This document shows, piece after piece, positions 6,914-14,785 of a DNA stretch of 22,693 nt. The translations under genes were made by a program, and so were the position numbers. The notes under the pieces were generated by a model. The model searched no databases, had not been told where the DNA came from, and saw only the letters and a list, made by a program, of their open reading frames with translations. Origin of the DNA: Comamonadaceae bacterium UBA4962 (GTDB taxonomy: Bacteria > Pseudomonadota > Gammaproteobacteria > Burkholderiales > Burkholderiaceae_C); NCBI GenBank assembly GCA_002397315.1, contig DHAE01000010.1, positions 1 through 22,693 of the forward strand, read 5' to 3'. The first letter of the stretch is position 1, and every line of letters starts with the position of its first letter.

Positions 6914-7738
6914 TTACTTGGCCGCCATGTCGCGCATGCGGTCGGCGCGGCCGGCCGGATTGGGGTGCGAGGAGAGCATCTCGTCGAGCGCGCCGCCCTT
7001 GCCGCCGCTCTGGGCCGCCAGCTTGCGGAAGGCCGATTCCATCGCGCTCACCTTGTACTTGTGCTTCTTCATGAAGGCCAGGCCGTAGTCGTCGGCGGCC
7101 GTCTCCTGGCTCTGCGAGAACTGGCTGTTGACCAGCTTCTCGCCGAGTGCGCCCAGGTCGCTGTCGGCCAGGGCACCGACGCCGCCCGCCGCGGAAGCAG
7201 CCTTGCGGCCGGCGGAGGCGAGGTAGGCGGTGCGCATGGCGGCCAGGGAGTGCTGCAGCTTCACGTGGCCGATCTCGTGGCCGATCACGCCCAGCAGCTC
7301 CTGGTCGTTCATCATGTCCATCAGGCCGCTGTAGACGCGGATCGAGCCGTCGGCCGTGGCATCGGCATTCACTTCGTTGGCGAGGTAGACCTTGAAGTTG
7401 AGCTTCATGCCGTCTTCGTTGACGTGCTTCTTCGTGAGGCGCGCCAGGCGCTGGGCGTACTTGTTCTTGGCCGGCGCGACCTTTTCGGTGCGCTCTTCGT
7501 AGGCGCGGAACTGCTGCGAGACGGACTTGAGTTCCTCGTCCGACACGGTGACCGCCTTGAACACGTCCGCCGCCGCGCCGATCTTGTTTTCGGTGCTGGA
7601 GCCGGAGCCGCCCGTGCCGGCCGCGCCCAGCACGGAGCCGAGCGCGGAGCCGGCCGACGAGGAACCCGTGGAGCCGTTGGTGGCGCAACCGGCCAGGATG
7701 ATGGAGAGCGCAAGCGCGCCCAGGCGGAACGTGTTCAT
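6914..7738 (-). CDS. loiP: LoiP/YggG-like M48 family zinc metalloprotease lipoprotein
   Basis: A periplasmic, lipid-anchored zinc endopeptidase of 274 residues. The signal sequence MNTFRLGALALSIILAGC ends in the lipobox LAGC (15-18), followed by a Gly/Ser linker (20-48). The zinc site is HEIGH (154-158) with the third ligand E212 in QETAADDYG. The blocks KVYLANEVNA, IRVYSGLMDMM and LGEKLVNSQFSQ resemble E. coli LoiP closely, so a role in protein quality control in the periplasm or at the outer membrane is likely. The ATG at 7738-7736 is set by the signal peptide and by AAGAGGG about ten bases upstream. The gap to the next gene upstream (IclR fusion) contains that gene's terminator, so this gene has its own promoter. 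Confidence 0.92.
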   Translation of the reverse strand: MNTFRLGALALSIILAGCATNGSTGSSSAGSALGSVLGAAGTGGSGSSTENKIGAAADVFKAVTVSDEELKSVSQQFRAYEERTEKVAPAKNKYAQRLARLTKKHVNEDGMKLNFKVYLANEVNADATADGSIRVYSGLMDMMNDQELLGVIGHEIGHVKLQHSLAAMRTAYLASAGRKAASAAGGVGALADSDLGALGEKLVNSQFSQSQETAADDYGLAFMKKHKYKVSAMESAFRKLAAQSGGKGGALDEMLSSHPNPAGRADRMRDMAAK

Positions 7739-8043
7739 GGTTTTTCTACCCTCTTGGAATGATGGATGGGACGGCCGGAAGAAAGACAGGCCCGGCGGGA
7801 AGCCGGGCATCCTCGTGCGCTGAGCCCCGGCGGGCGGCTGTCCGGCGCGGGACGGATTCTCTTCACGAAGACGGGGCGGCGCGCCACCCGGCCCACCGGA
7901 CTTGCATCCATTTGTATTCAGTTCCAAAACCGGTAACACCCTGCATCTTCCGGGAACTTTCCGCGATTAACCGACCGCCTGAAGTTTCGTGGCTGCGACA
8001 TTTGGTTGCTTCTTTTGCAAAAACCGCCGAGTCGTTCGGCGAC
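7739..8043. other. Intergenic region upstream of loiP
   Basis: This 305-bp gap contains the IclR-gene terminator at its right end and an unusually AT-rich patch at about 7900-8020, which probably holds the loiP promoter on the minus strand. I could not place a convincing -35/-10 pair. No small gene or RNA is recognisable. Confidence 0.5.
8019..8041 (-). terminator. Intrinsic terminator of the IclR-fusion gene
   Basis: On the minus strand, two bases after the TGA, there is CGCCGA-ACGAC-TCGGCG (8041-8025), a perfect 6-bp GC-rich stem with a 5-base loop, followed one base later by TTTTT (8023-8019). This is the clearest rho-independent terminator in the window and isolates the gene from loiP. 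Confidence 0.8.
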
Positions 8044-9684
8044 TCACAAAGCCAGCGCGAACAGACGCCCGGAGAGCGGCGCATTCGCCAGCATGTCGAG
8101 CGCCACGGGCTGGCGCGCGGTGGTCACGAACAGGGTGCGGCCCTCCGTACCGCCGATCGCGACGTCGGTCGGGCACGGCACCGGCAGGCCCGCCACACGG
8201 TCCAGGCTGCCATCGGGCAGGAACCGCACCACGCTCCAGCCGTCGCGCAGCGCCGTCCAGACCCCGCCATCGGCATCGAAGGCCAGGCCGCTGACCCGGC
8301 CCGAGCCCTTGGGCACGGTGACGAGCCGGCGCACCACGCCGGGGCTGTCCGGGTGCATGCGCAGGATGGCGCCGGTGTCGGGCACCGTTGCCAGCAGGGC
8401 GCCATCCTGGCCCCGCCAGCGCAGGCACTGCAGCGGCTCGGCGAAGCGCCAGAGCACGCCGAGCGTGCCGCCCTCGCCGAGGCGGCCCACCGCGCTGCCA
8501 CCTTCGGCCGTCTCCACCGCCAGCCACACGCAGCCCTCCGCGCCCAGGCAGGCCGCCCGCACCGGCTGCCCGGCCGGCCACGCGGACCATGGCTCGGGCG
8601 CCGCCGCACGGGGCCGCCAGCGCAGCGCCCGGGCCGCGCCGACGATCGACACGTCCTCCCGGCCGTGCACCAGCACGCCGACGATGGGCGCCTCGTCGTC
8701 GGCCACGGCCCGGTCGGTGCCCGGTGCGTCCGCCGGGGCCGCCTCCGGGGACAGGCCGGTGGGCGATGGCGGCGGGGCGGTCCAGGCGCGCAACGCGGGC
8801 GCGAGCACGTCCGCCCAGTACAGCACCCCCGCTTCCGCGCACCAGTGCGGATGGGCGCCGTGGAAGGCCCACGGCCCGGCCAGCGCGCGGGCCTCGGTGT
8901 CGGCGACGGGGGCGCGCACGCGCCGCAGCTGGGCCCCCACCCGGCGGGCCGCCTCGGCCACCTCCGGCCCGAGCAACTCCAGCCGTTCGGGCGTGAGGCG
9001 CCAGGCGGGGCCGGCCACGCTGAGCGCGCCGCGCACCTGCCCGTGCCCATCCACGATGGGCGCGCCGACGCAGCGCACGCCGGGCACGATCTCCTCGTCG
9101 TCGATGGCGTAGCCGCGCGCCGCCGTCACGCGCAGTTCCGCCTGCAGGCGACGGCGGTCGGTGATGGTGCGCGGCGTGAGCGCCTTGAGCGCCAGCCCCC
9201 GCACCAGGGCATCCCGCTCGGCATCGGGCAGCACCGACAGGATGGCCTTGCCCTGGCTGGTGCAGTGCACCGGTTTGCGCTGGCCGAGCGCGCTGGAGGA
9301 ACGCTCGCTGTGCGCGCCGTCGCAGCGCTCCAGCGACACCACCTCGCGCCCGTCCAGCGCGGCGAGGTAGCTGGTCTCGCCCGTCAGGTCGCGCAGCGCG
9401 CGCAACTCCAGCGCCGCGGCGGCGGCGAGGTCGGGCATGGCGTAGGCCTGCCGCGCCATCTCGAAGCACCGCATCCCCAGGCAGTACACCCTGCGCAGCG
9501 GATCGCGCCGCAGCAGCCCCCGTGCGACCAGGGTGGCGAGCAGGCGGTAGACCGTCGTGCGCGGCAGACCGAAGCGCTGGGCCAGCGCGGCCTGGCTGAG
9601 CCCGTCCGGCGCCGAGCCCACGGCCTCCAGCAGATCGAGCGCCTTGTCCAGGGCAGCCGTGCCCTCGGCAGAGGAAGAAGCCAT
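8044..9684 (-). CDS. IclR-family regulator fused to a degenerate SMP-30/gluconolactonase-like domain
   Basis: A 546-residue protein, about twice the normal IclR length of ~260. Residues 8-70 are an IclR winged helix-turn-helix (LAQRFGLPRTTVYRLLATL), and 80-258 an IclR effector domain (SQGKAILSVLP, GYAIDDEEIVPGVRCVGAPI). The rest (about 262-546) resembles a six-bladed SMP-30/regucalcin propeller: AGVLYWADV (285-293), GLAFDADGGVWTAL (466-479), VVRFLPDGSLDRVAGLPVPCPTDVAIGG and LFVTTAR (518-524). The metal ligands of active SMP-30 enzymes seem absent: the Glu of EGPVW is replaced (GAHPHW), the PNG asparagine (LQC, 418-420) and the PDG aspartate (VSG, 464-466). The propeller therefore probably senses a sugar acid or lactone rather than hydrolysing it. 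ATG at 9684; no clear Shine-Dalgarno. The neighbours give no obvious sugar pathway, so the target genes are unknown. Confidence 0.88.
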   Translation of the reverse strand: MASSSAEGTAALDKALDLLEAVGSAPDGLSQAALAQRFGLPRTTVYRLLATLVARGLLRRDPLRRVYCLGMRCFEMARQAYAMPDLAAAAALELRALRDLTGETSYLAALDGREVVSLERCDGAHSERSSSALGQRKPVHCTSQGKAILSVLPDAERDALVRGLALKALTPRTITDRRRLQAELRVTAARGYAIDDEEIVPGVRCVGAPIVDGHGQVRGALSVAGPAWRLTPERLELLGPEVAEAARRVGAQLRRVRAPVADTEARALAGPWAFHGAHPHWCAEAGVLYWADVLAPALRAWTAPPPSPTGLSPEAAPADAPGTDRAVADDEAPIVGVLVHGREDVSIVGAARALRWRPRAAAPEPWSAWPAGQPVRAACLGAEGCVWLAVETAEGGSAVGRLGEGGTLGVLWRFAEPLQCLRWRGQDGALLATVPDTGAILRMHPDSPGVVRRLVTVPKGSGRVSGLAFDADGGVWTALRDGWSVVRFLPDGSLDRVAGLPVPCPTDVAIGGTEGRTLFVTTARQPVALDMLANAPLSGRLFALAL

Positions 9685-10004
9685 GTGTGTCTCAAATGAT
9701 GGAACTGGCCCGCACTGTAACGGTCAGCGGGACCGTACCGCCAGCTTCGCTGGAGCGGCAGGCTGGAACATGGCCGGCGCGAAGACAGGCGTGTTCTGCA
9801 GGACGCAGCTTCCTCCCGGCCACCCGGGTCCATTCATTCCACCCACTGAGACACCTGCACCGCAGCGCAGCATCCATGGCGGCCCCGGTACTGCCGGCAC
9901 CGAAGCTTGATGCACGGCAACGGCCGCGCCCCGGTGTCCGGGCCACAATCGGCAGGACGCTGCATTGCGGCGGCGTCTTCCCCCGCACCCGCCCACCGCC
10001 GGCC
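9685..10004. other. Divergent intergenic region, IclR fusion / ubiM
   Basis: This 320-bp gap separates two divergent genes and should contain both promoters. It holds a perfect 6-bp inverted repeat near the IclR start (listed separately), a hairpin CCAGC-TTC-GCTGG (9741-9753) of the same 5-TTC-5 design as those near pssA, and a possible -10 CACAAT (9944-9949) for the plus-strand gene without a good -35. No coding sequence is recognisable. Confidence 0.5.
9720..9736. promoter_or_regulatory. Candidate autoregulatory operator of the IclR fusion
   Basis: ACGGTC-AGCGG-GACCGT is a perfect inverted repeat with 6-bp arms and a 5-bp spacer, centred about 44 bp upstream of the IclR ATG. IclR regulators bind short palindromes in such positions and often repress themselves. 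Function is inferred from position only. Confidence 0.4.
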
Positions 10005-11345
10005 ATGCCCCCATCCGACACCGCCCCTGCGCTTCCGCCCGCCCTGACCGCCGCCGCCCGCAACGGCACGCACGACTGCGACGTCCTGATCGTGGGCGGC
10101 GGCCCCGCGGGCCTGTCGCTGGCGGTTTCGCTGGCGCAGGCGGGTTTCACCGCCACGGTGGTGGAGCGGCAGCCCGAAGCCGCGCTGGCCGCTCCCGCCC
10201 CGGACGGCCGCGAGATCGCGCTCACCCATCCGAGTGCGGACACGCTGCGGCGCCTGGGCTCCTGGCAGCGGCTGCTGCCGCACGAGTTCGGCCGCATCCA
10301 CGCGGCGCAGGTGCACGACGGCCCCGTGGGCGGCGCACCGCCGCTGCGCCTGCAGACCGAGAGCGCCCACGGCCCTGGGCACCTGGGCTGGATCGTGCCC
10401 AACCACGCCCTGCGGCGCACCGCCCATGCCGTGGCGGCGGCCACGCCGGGCGTGCGGCTGCTCACAGGCCGGCAGGTGGCGCGCGTCGCCGTCACGGCCG
10501 ACGCGGCGGAACTGGAATGCCTATCTGCCGACGGTACGCAGGGCGACGGCGCGGGCGAAACCGGTGGTGGCGCCCGCAGCACGCATCCGCTGCGCCTGCG
10601 CGCGCCCCTGCTGGTGGCGGCCGACAGCCGCTTCTCCGCCACCCGGCGGCAACTGGGCATCGGCGCATCGAGCACCGACTTCGGCCGCACGGTGATCGTC
10701 TGCCGCATGCAGCATGCGCAGGCCGGGGACGGCACGGCGCACGAATGCTTCGGCTACGAGCGCACGCTCGCCATCCTGCCGCTGCCGCCCGACCCGGACA
10801 CGGGCGCGCTCCTGTGCTCGGTGGTGGTCACCACCCGCACCCATGATGCCGCCGCGCTGCTGGCGCTGCCGCCCGCGGAGTTCGCCGCCCAGGTGCAGGC
10901 CCAGTTCGGTGGCCGGCTGGGCACGATGCGGCTGGTGGACGAGCGCCATGCCTATCCGCTGGTCGCCGTCTGGGCGCACCGTTTCAGCGGCCACCGCTGC
11001 GCGCTGCTGGGGGATGCCGCGGTGGGCATGCACCCGGTGACGGCCCACGGCTACAACCTGGGCCTGGCGGGCGTGGAGCGGCTCACCGATGCCCTGGTGC
11101 AGGCGCGCCGGGCGGGCCGCGATCTCGGCGACGCCGACCTGCTGCAGCGGCACTACGCCCGCCCCCACCACCGCCACGCCTGGCCGCTCTACGAGGGCAC
11201 GAACGCCATCGTGCGGCTCTACACCGATGACCGCGCCCTGCCCCGCCTGCTGCGGCGCGCGGTGCTGCAGGGCGCCCGGCGGCTCGCGCCGCTGCAGGCG
11301 GCGATCGTCGGGCAGCTCATGGGAACGGCGCCGCAGGCGGGCTGA
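10005..11345 (+). CDS. ubiM: UbiM-type FAD-dependent ubiquinone biosynthesis hydroxylase
   Basis: A 446-residue flavoprotein monooxygenase of the UbiH/Coq6 family that hydroxylates the ring of ubiquinone precursors. The FAD-binding VLIVGGGPAGLSLAVSL has GxGxxG at 31-36; the second FAD motif is GDAAVGMHPVTAHGYNLGL (336-354); AADSRFSATRR (206-215) matches the conserved middle motif in modified form (DS for DG). The stretch VERQPEAALA...PDGREIALTH, then LGWIVPNHALRR, resembles Neisseria UbiM more than UbiH, UbiI or UbiF. UbiM is known in some proteobacteria as a broad C5-type hydroxylase that can replace several dedicated ones. An in-frame extension to 9687 is open, but the ATG at 10005 gives the normal start. 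No Shine-Dalgarno. It stands alone. The subfamily rests on remembered pattern; UbiH/UbiF-like remains the alternative. Confidence 0.8.
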   Translation: MPPSDTAPALPPALTAAARNGTHDCDVLIVGGGPAGLSLAVSLAQAGFTATVVERQPEAALAAPAPDGREIALTHPSADTLRRLGSWQRLLPHEFGRIHAAQVHDGPVGGAPPLRLQTESAHGPGHLGWIVPNHALRRTAHAVAAATPGVRLLTGRQVARVAVTADAAELECLSADGTQGDGAGETGGGARSTHPLRLRAPLLVAADSRFSATRRQLGIGASSTDFGRTVIVCRMQHAQAGDGTAHECFGYERTLAILPLPPDPDTGALLCSVVVTTRTHDAAALLALPPAEFAAQVQAQFGGRLGTMRLVDERHAYPLVAVWAHRFSGHRCALLGDAAVGMHPVTAHGYNLGLAGVERLTDALVQARRAGRDLGDADLLQRHYARPHHRHAWPLYEGTNAIVRLYTDDRALPRLLRRAVLQGARRLAPLQAAIVGQLMGTAPQAG

Positions 11346-11482
11346 ACTTCCGGGCGGCGGCGGACTCAGCCATGCCGCCCGCGCGCGGCAGAAGAGACGG
11401 ATGGCACGCGGGACGTGCAGGGAGGCTCTTGGCGTCACGGTGACCGGCTACCCTATGCTCTGCCATTCCGGTCCCGCACACC

Positions 11483-13219
11483 ATGAAAAACCAAGCGTCC
11501 CGCGAATTCTTTCCACGCCAGATCGTGGATGCCGGCCCCAACCGCTGGGACTGGGCCCTGCTGCCCCTGGTGCTGGCCGCCATCGTGCTGCTGGCCTACG
11601 GCGCCGCGCAGATGGCGCAGCCCTTCCACATGGGCGACGCGCTGCCGCTGTCGCTCGACCCGTGGCAGCTACCCTACTACTTGCTGCGCACCACGCTGCG
11701 CATGTTCATCGCGATGGGCGCGTCCCTGGTCTTCGCATGCGTGTTCGCGGTGCTGGCCGCCAAGTACCGGCTGGCCGAGCGGGTGCTGATCCCGCTGCTG
11801 GACATCCTGCAGTCCATCCCCATCCTGGGCTTCCTCTCGATCACCGTCACGGGCTTCATCGCGCTCTTCCCGGGCAGCCTGCTGGGCGTGGAGTGCGCGG
11901 CCATCTTCGCCATCTTCACCTCGCAGGCCTGGAACATGGCGTTCAGCCTGTACCAGTCGCTGCGCACCGTGCCGGCGGAACTGCAGGAGGCCGCGCGCGT
12001 GTTCCAGCTCTCGGGCTGGCAGCGCTTCTGGCGGCTGGAGCTGCCCTTCGCCATGCCGGGGCTGCTGTGGAACATGATGATGTCGATGTCCGGCGGCTGG
12101 TTCTTCGTGGTGGCGTCCGAGGCGATCTCGGTGTCGCACCAGGACATCAAGCTGCCGGGCGTGGGCTCGTACATCGCGCTGGCCATCGAGGCGCGCGACC
12201 TCTCCGCCATCGGCTGGGCCATCGGCTGCATGCTGGTGGCGATCCTGCTGTACGACCAGTTGCTGTTCCGGCCGCTGGTGGCCTGGGCGGACAAGTTCCG
12301 CTTCGAGGAGAGCGGCGCCGATGCCGTGCCGCGCTCGTGGCTGCTGGACTGGCTGCGCCGCGCGCGCGGCGTGCAGGGCGTGGCCGGCTGGTGCCAGCGG
12401 CAACTGGCGCGCACGCTCACGCTGTTCCGCCGCAGCCACGACGGCACCTCGATCCGCGCGCGGCCGCAGTCGCGCTCGGCGCGCGCCGAACGCGTGTGGG
12501 ACGCGGTGCTGGCCGCGGGCGTGCTGTTCGCCATCGCGCGGCTGGTGCAGTTCGTGCACGCCGAGGTGGGTTGGCACGAGGTGGCACACGTCTTCACCCT
12601 GGGCGGCTACACGCTGCTGCGGGTGCTGGTGCTGATCGCGCTGGCCGCCGTGGTCTGGGTGCCCCTGGGCGTGTGGATCGGCATGAACCCGCGCTGGTCG
12701 GGCCGCCTGCAGGCCGTGGCGCAGTTCCTGGCGGCCTTTCCGGCCAACCTGTTCTTCCCGGTGGCGGTGATGCTGATCGTGCACTGGAAGCTGAACCCGG
12801 ACGTGTGGCTGTCGCCGCTCATGATCCTGGGCACGCAGTGGTACATCCTCTTCAACGTGATCGCCGGCGCGTCGAGCATCCCGAACGAGCTGCGGCTGGC
12901 CGCGCAGAACCTGGGCCTCTCGGGCTGGCTGAAGTGGAAGCGCTACCTGCTGCCCGCGGTGTTCCCGAGCTTCGTGACCGGCGCCATCACCGCCAGCGGC
13001 GGCTCGTGGAACGCCAGCATCGTGGCCGAATACGTGACCTGGGGCGACACCACGCTGCAGGCGCAGGGCCTGGGCAGCTACATCGCGCAGATGACGGCCG
13101 CGGGCGACTTCCCGCGCATCGCGCTGGGCATCGGCGCCATGGTGGTGTTCGTGATGGGGCTGAACCACTTCCTGTGGCGGCGCCTCTATCGCCTCGCCGA
13201 AGACCGAATGCATTTCTGA
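11483..13219 (+). CDS. ABC transporter permease, duplicated (two fused NitT/TauT-type domains)
   Basis: A 578-residue inner-membrane permease made of two related halves. The first (about 20-270) and second (about 335-570) each have several hydrophobic helices and an EAA-type loop that contacts the ATPase: LQEAARVFQLSGWQRFWRLELPFAMPGLLWN begins at 167 (written here in part as key EAARVFQLSG), and the second is LRLAAQNLGLSG (470-481) followed by PAVFPSFVTG. A hydrophilic Arg-rich linker (about 270-337) joins them. This is the duplicated permease of anion-type importers (nitrate/sulfonate/bicarbonate-like, COG4986 type). A single chain thus replaces the usual permease dimer. The ATG at 11483 lacks a Shine-Dalgarno. 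The ATPase follows 64 bp downstream. No binding-protein gene lies next to it, so the substrate cannot be named. Confidence 0.87.
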   Translation: MKNQASREFFPRQIVDAGPNRWDWALLPLVLAAIVLLAYGAAQMAQPFHMGDALPLSLDPWQLPYYLLRTTLRMFIAMGASLVFACVFAVLAAKYRLAERVLIPLLDILQSIPILGFLSITVTGFIALFPGSLLGVECAAIFAIFTSQAWNMAFSLYQSLRTVPAELQEAARVFQLSGWQRFWRLELPFAMPGLLWNMMMSMSGGWFFVVASEAISVSHQDIKLPGVGSYIALAIEARDLSAIGWAIGCMLVAILLYDQLLFRPLVAWADKFRFEESGADAVPRSWLLDWLRRARGVQGVAGWCQRQLARTLTLFRRSHDGTSIRARPQSRSARAERVWDAVLAAGVLFAIARLVQFVHAEVGWHEVAHVFTLGGYTLLRVLVLIALAAVVWVPLGVWIGMNPRWSGRLQAVAQFLAAFPANLFFPVAVMLIVHWKLNPDVWLSPLMILGTQWYILFNVIAGASSIPNELRLAAQNLGLSGWLKWKRYLLPAVFPSFVTGAITASGGSWNASIVAEYVTWGDTTLQAQGLGSYIAQMTAAGDFPRIALGIGAMVVFVMGLNHFLWRRLYRLAEDRMHF

Positions 13220-13283
13220 TCCGCGCTCCCCCGATACGACACGATCCGAACAACGGCACGAACGCACTGCAGCCGCCACCACC

Positions 13284-14606
13284 ATGACGCAATCCATCAT
13301 CGAACTCCAGGGCGTGGGCAAGAGCTTCCGCTCGTCCGACGGCCGCGAGCGGCCCGTGCTGCAGCAGGTCGATTTCACGCTGCGCGAGGGCGAGATCGTC
13401 GCGCTGCTGGGCCAGTCCGGCTCCGGCAAGAGCACGCTGCTGCGCATCATGGCGGGGCTGGTGCCGGCCGACGCTGGGCAGGTGCGCTACCGCGGCCAGC
13501 CGCTGCACGGGCCGGCGCGCGCGATCAGCATGGTGTTCCAGTCGTTCGCGCTGTTCCCGTGGCTCACGGTGCAGCAGAACGTGGAACTGGGGCTGGAGGC
13601 GCGCGGCGTGCCGCAGGCGCAGCGGGCGGCGCGGGCCGAGGCCGCCATCGAGCTCATCGGGCTGGCGGGCTTCGAGGGCGCGCTGCCGCGCGAGCTGTCG
13701 GGCGGTATGCGCCAGCGCGTGGGCATCGCGCGGGCGCTGGTCACCGAGCCCGACGTGCTGCTGATGGACGAGGCGTTCTCGGCGCTGGACGTGCTCACCG
13801 GCGAGCGGCTGCGCGAGGACATCCTGCAGCTGTGGCGCAGCGGCACCATGCCCACCAAGGCGATGCTGGTGGTGTCGCACAACATCGAGGAGGCCGTGAT
13901 GATGGCCGACCGCGTGCTGATCTTCGCGAGCGACCCGGGCCGCATCCGCTGCCAGCTCGCGATCCAGCTGCCGCGCCCGCGCGACCCGGACAGCCACCAC
14001 GTGCGCGCGCTGATCGACGAGGTGTACGCGCTCATGACGGCCGGGGCCGCGCGCCAGGCCTCGGCACCCGGCGAAGAGGCCGCCGCCGGTCCGGCCCCCG
14101 CCACGCTCACCGACCGCCTGCCCGCCGCCGACGTGGCGCGCATGGACGGCCTGCTGGAGCTGCTGGCCGAGCCGCCCTTCGACGGGCGCGCCGACCTGCC
14201 GCGGCTCGCCGAAGAAACCAGCCTCACCGATGCCGAGCTGCTGCCCGTGGCCCATGCCGTCGCCCAGCTCGGGCTCGCGGCGCTCGCGGGCGGCGACCTG
14301 CAGATCACGCCGCTCGGCCGGCGCTACGTGGACGGCGCCCACGGCCTGCGGCAGGACATCTTCGGCCAGCAACTGCTGGCCCATGTGCCGCTGGTGGCGC
14401 ACGTCCGCCACAGCCTGGAACAGGAGCCCACGGGCGAGCTGCCGGATGCGCCCTTCCTGCGCCTGCTCGCCGAACAGCTCGACGCGCAGGAGGCCGAGAG
14501 CGTGCTGCGCACGGCCATCACCTGGGCACGGCACGGCGAGGTGTTCGAGTACGACTACCGGACGGGGGTGATGAGGCTGCCCACCGGGGAAGAGACGCCT
14601 TCCTGA
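13284..14606 (+). CDS. ABC transporter ATPase with C-terminal AAA-associated domain
   Basis: A 440-residue cytoplasmic ATPase that powers the permease encoded just upstream. The nucleotide-binding domain is complete: Walker A GQSGSGKST (43-51), Q-loop Q86 in MVFQSFALFPW, signature LSGGMRQRVGIARAL (138-152), Walker B VLLMDEAFSALD (158-169) and switch histidine H199 in VVSHNIEEA. This fits the NitT/TauT class. After about residue 260 a linker leads to an extra ~150-residue domain (about 280-435; LLELLAEPPFDGRADLPRLAEE, then QQLLAHVPLVAHVRHSLEQE) like the AAA-associated C-terminal domain often paired with duplicated permeases; it may regulate transport. ATG at 13284; no Shine-Dalgarno, so translation may depend on coupling or on a weak site. 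Its 3' end overlaps a possible antisense small ORF. Confidence 0.9.
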   Translation: MTQSIIELQGVGKSFRSSDGRERPVLQQVDFTLREGEIVALLGQSGSGKSTLLRIMAGLVPADAGQVRYRGQPLHGPARAISMVFQSFALFPWLTVQQNVELGLEARGVPQAQRAARAEAAIELIGLAGFEGALPRELSGGMRQRVGIARALVTEPDVLLMDEAFSALDVLTGERLREDILQLWRSGTMPTKAMLVVSHNIEEAVMMADRVLIFASDPGRIRCQLAIQLPRPRDPDSHHVRALIDEVYALMTAGAARQASAPGEEAAAGPAPATLTDRLPAADVARMDGLLELLAEPPFDGRADLPRLAEETSLTDAELLPVAHAVAQLGLAALAGGDLQITPLGRRYVDGAHGLRQDIFGQQLLAHVPLVAHVRHSLEQEPTGELPDAPFLRLLAEQLDAQEAESVLRTAITWARHGEVFEYDYRTGVMRLPTGEETPS

Positions 14607-14764
14607 GCCGGCTTCGGCGCCGGGGAAAAGCGGCGCTCCGGCATGGCCCCGGCGGAGGGCGCGGAATGGTCGGAGGCGGGCAGGCGCGCGGGCTGCGCGC
14701 CGCCGCCGACCGGCGCGAGGCTGCCGTACAGAAGGCGCCGGATGGGGATGACGCGGCTGAACAT
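14555..14764 (-). CDS. Possible small ORF downstream of the MBL-fold hydrolase
   Basis: A 69-residue frame starting MFSRVIPIRRLLYGSLAPVG. It begins 22 bp after the hydrolase stop, with GGAG about nine bases upstream of the ATG, a better site than most genes here have. The product is basic, Pro/Ala-rich and unrecognised, and its 3' end overlaps the convergent ATPase gene by 52 bp. In such GC-rich DNA it may be a chance frame. It could also be a gene fragment. Confidence 0.25.
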   Translation of the reverse strand: MFSRVIPIRRLLYGSLAPVGGGAQPARLPASDHSAPSAGAMPERRFSPAPKPAQEGVSSPVGSLITPVR

Positions 14765-14785
14765 GGTCGGGGGTCTCCGGATCGG

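Noticed and set aside
14608..14623. Hairpin CCGGC-TTCGGC-GCCGG just after the ATPase stop as a terminator
   Set aside because: It is followed by GGAAAAG on the plus strand and by no T tract on either strand, so it is not a convincing intrinsic terminator; it may still stabilise the mRNA 3' end.
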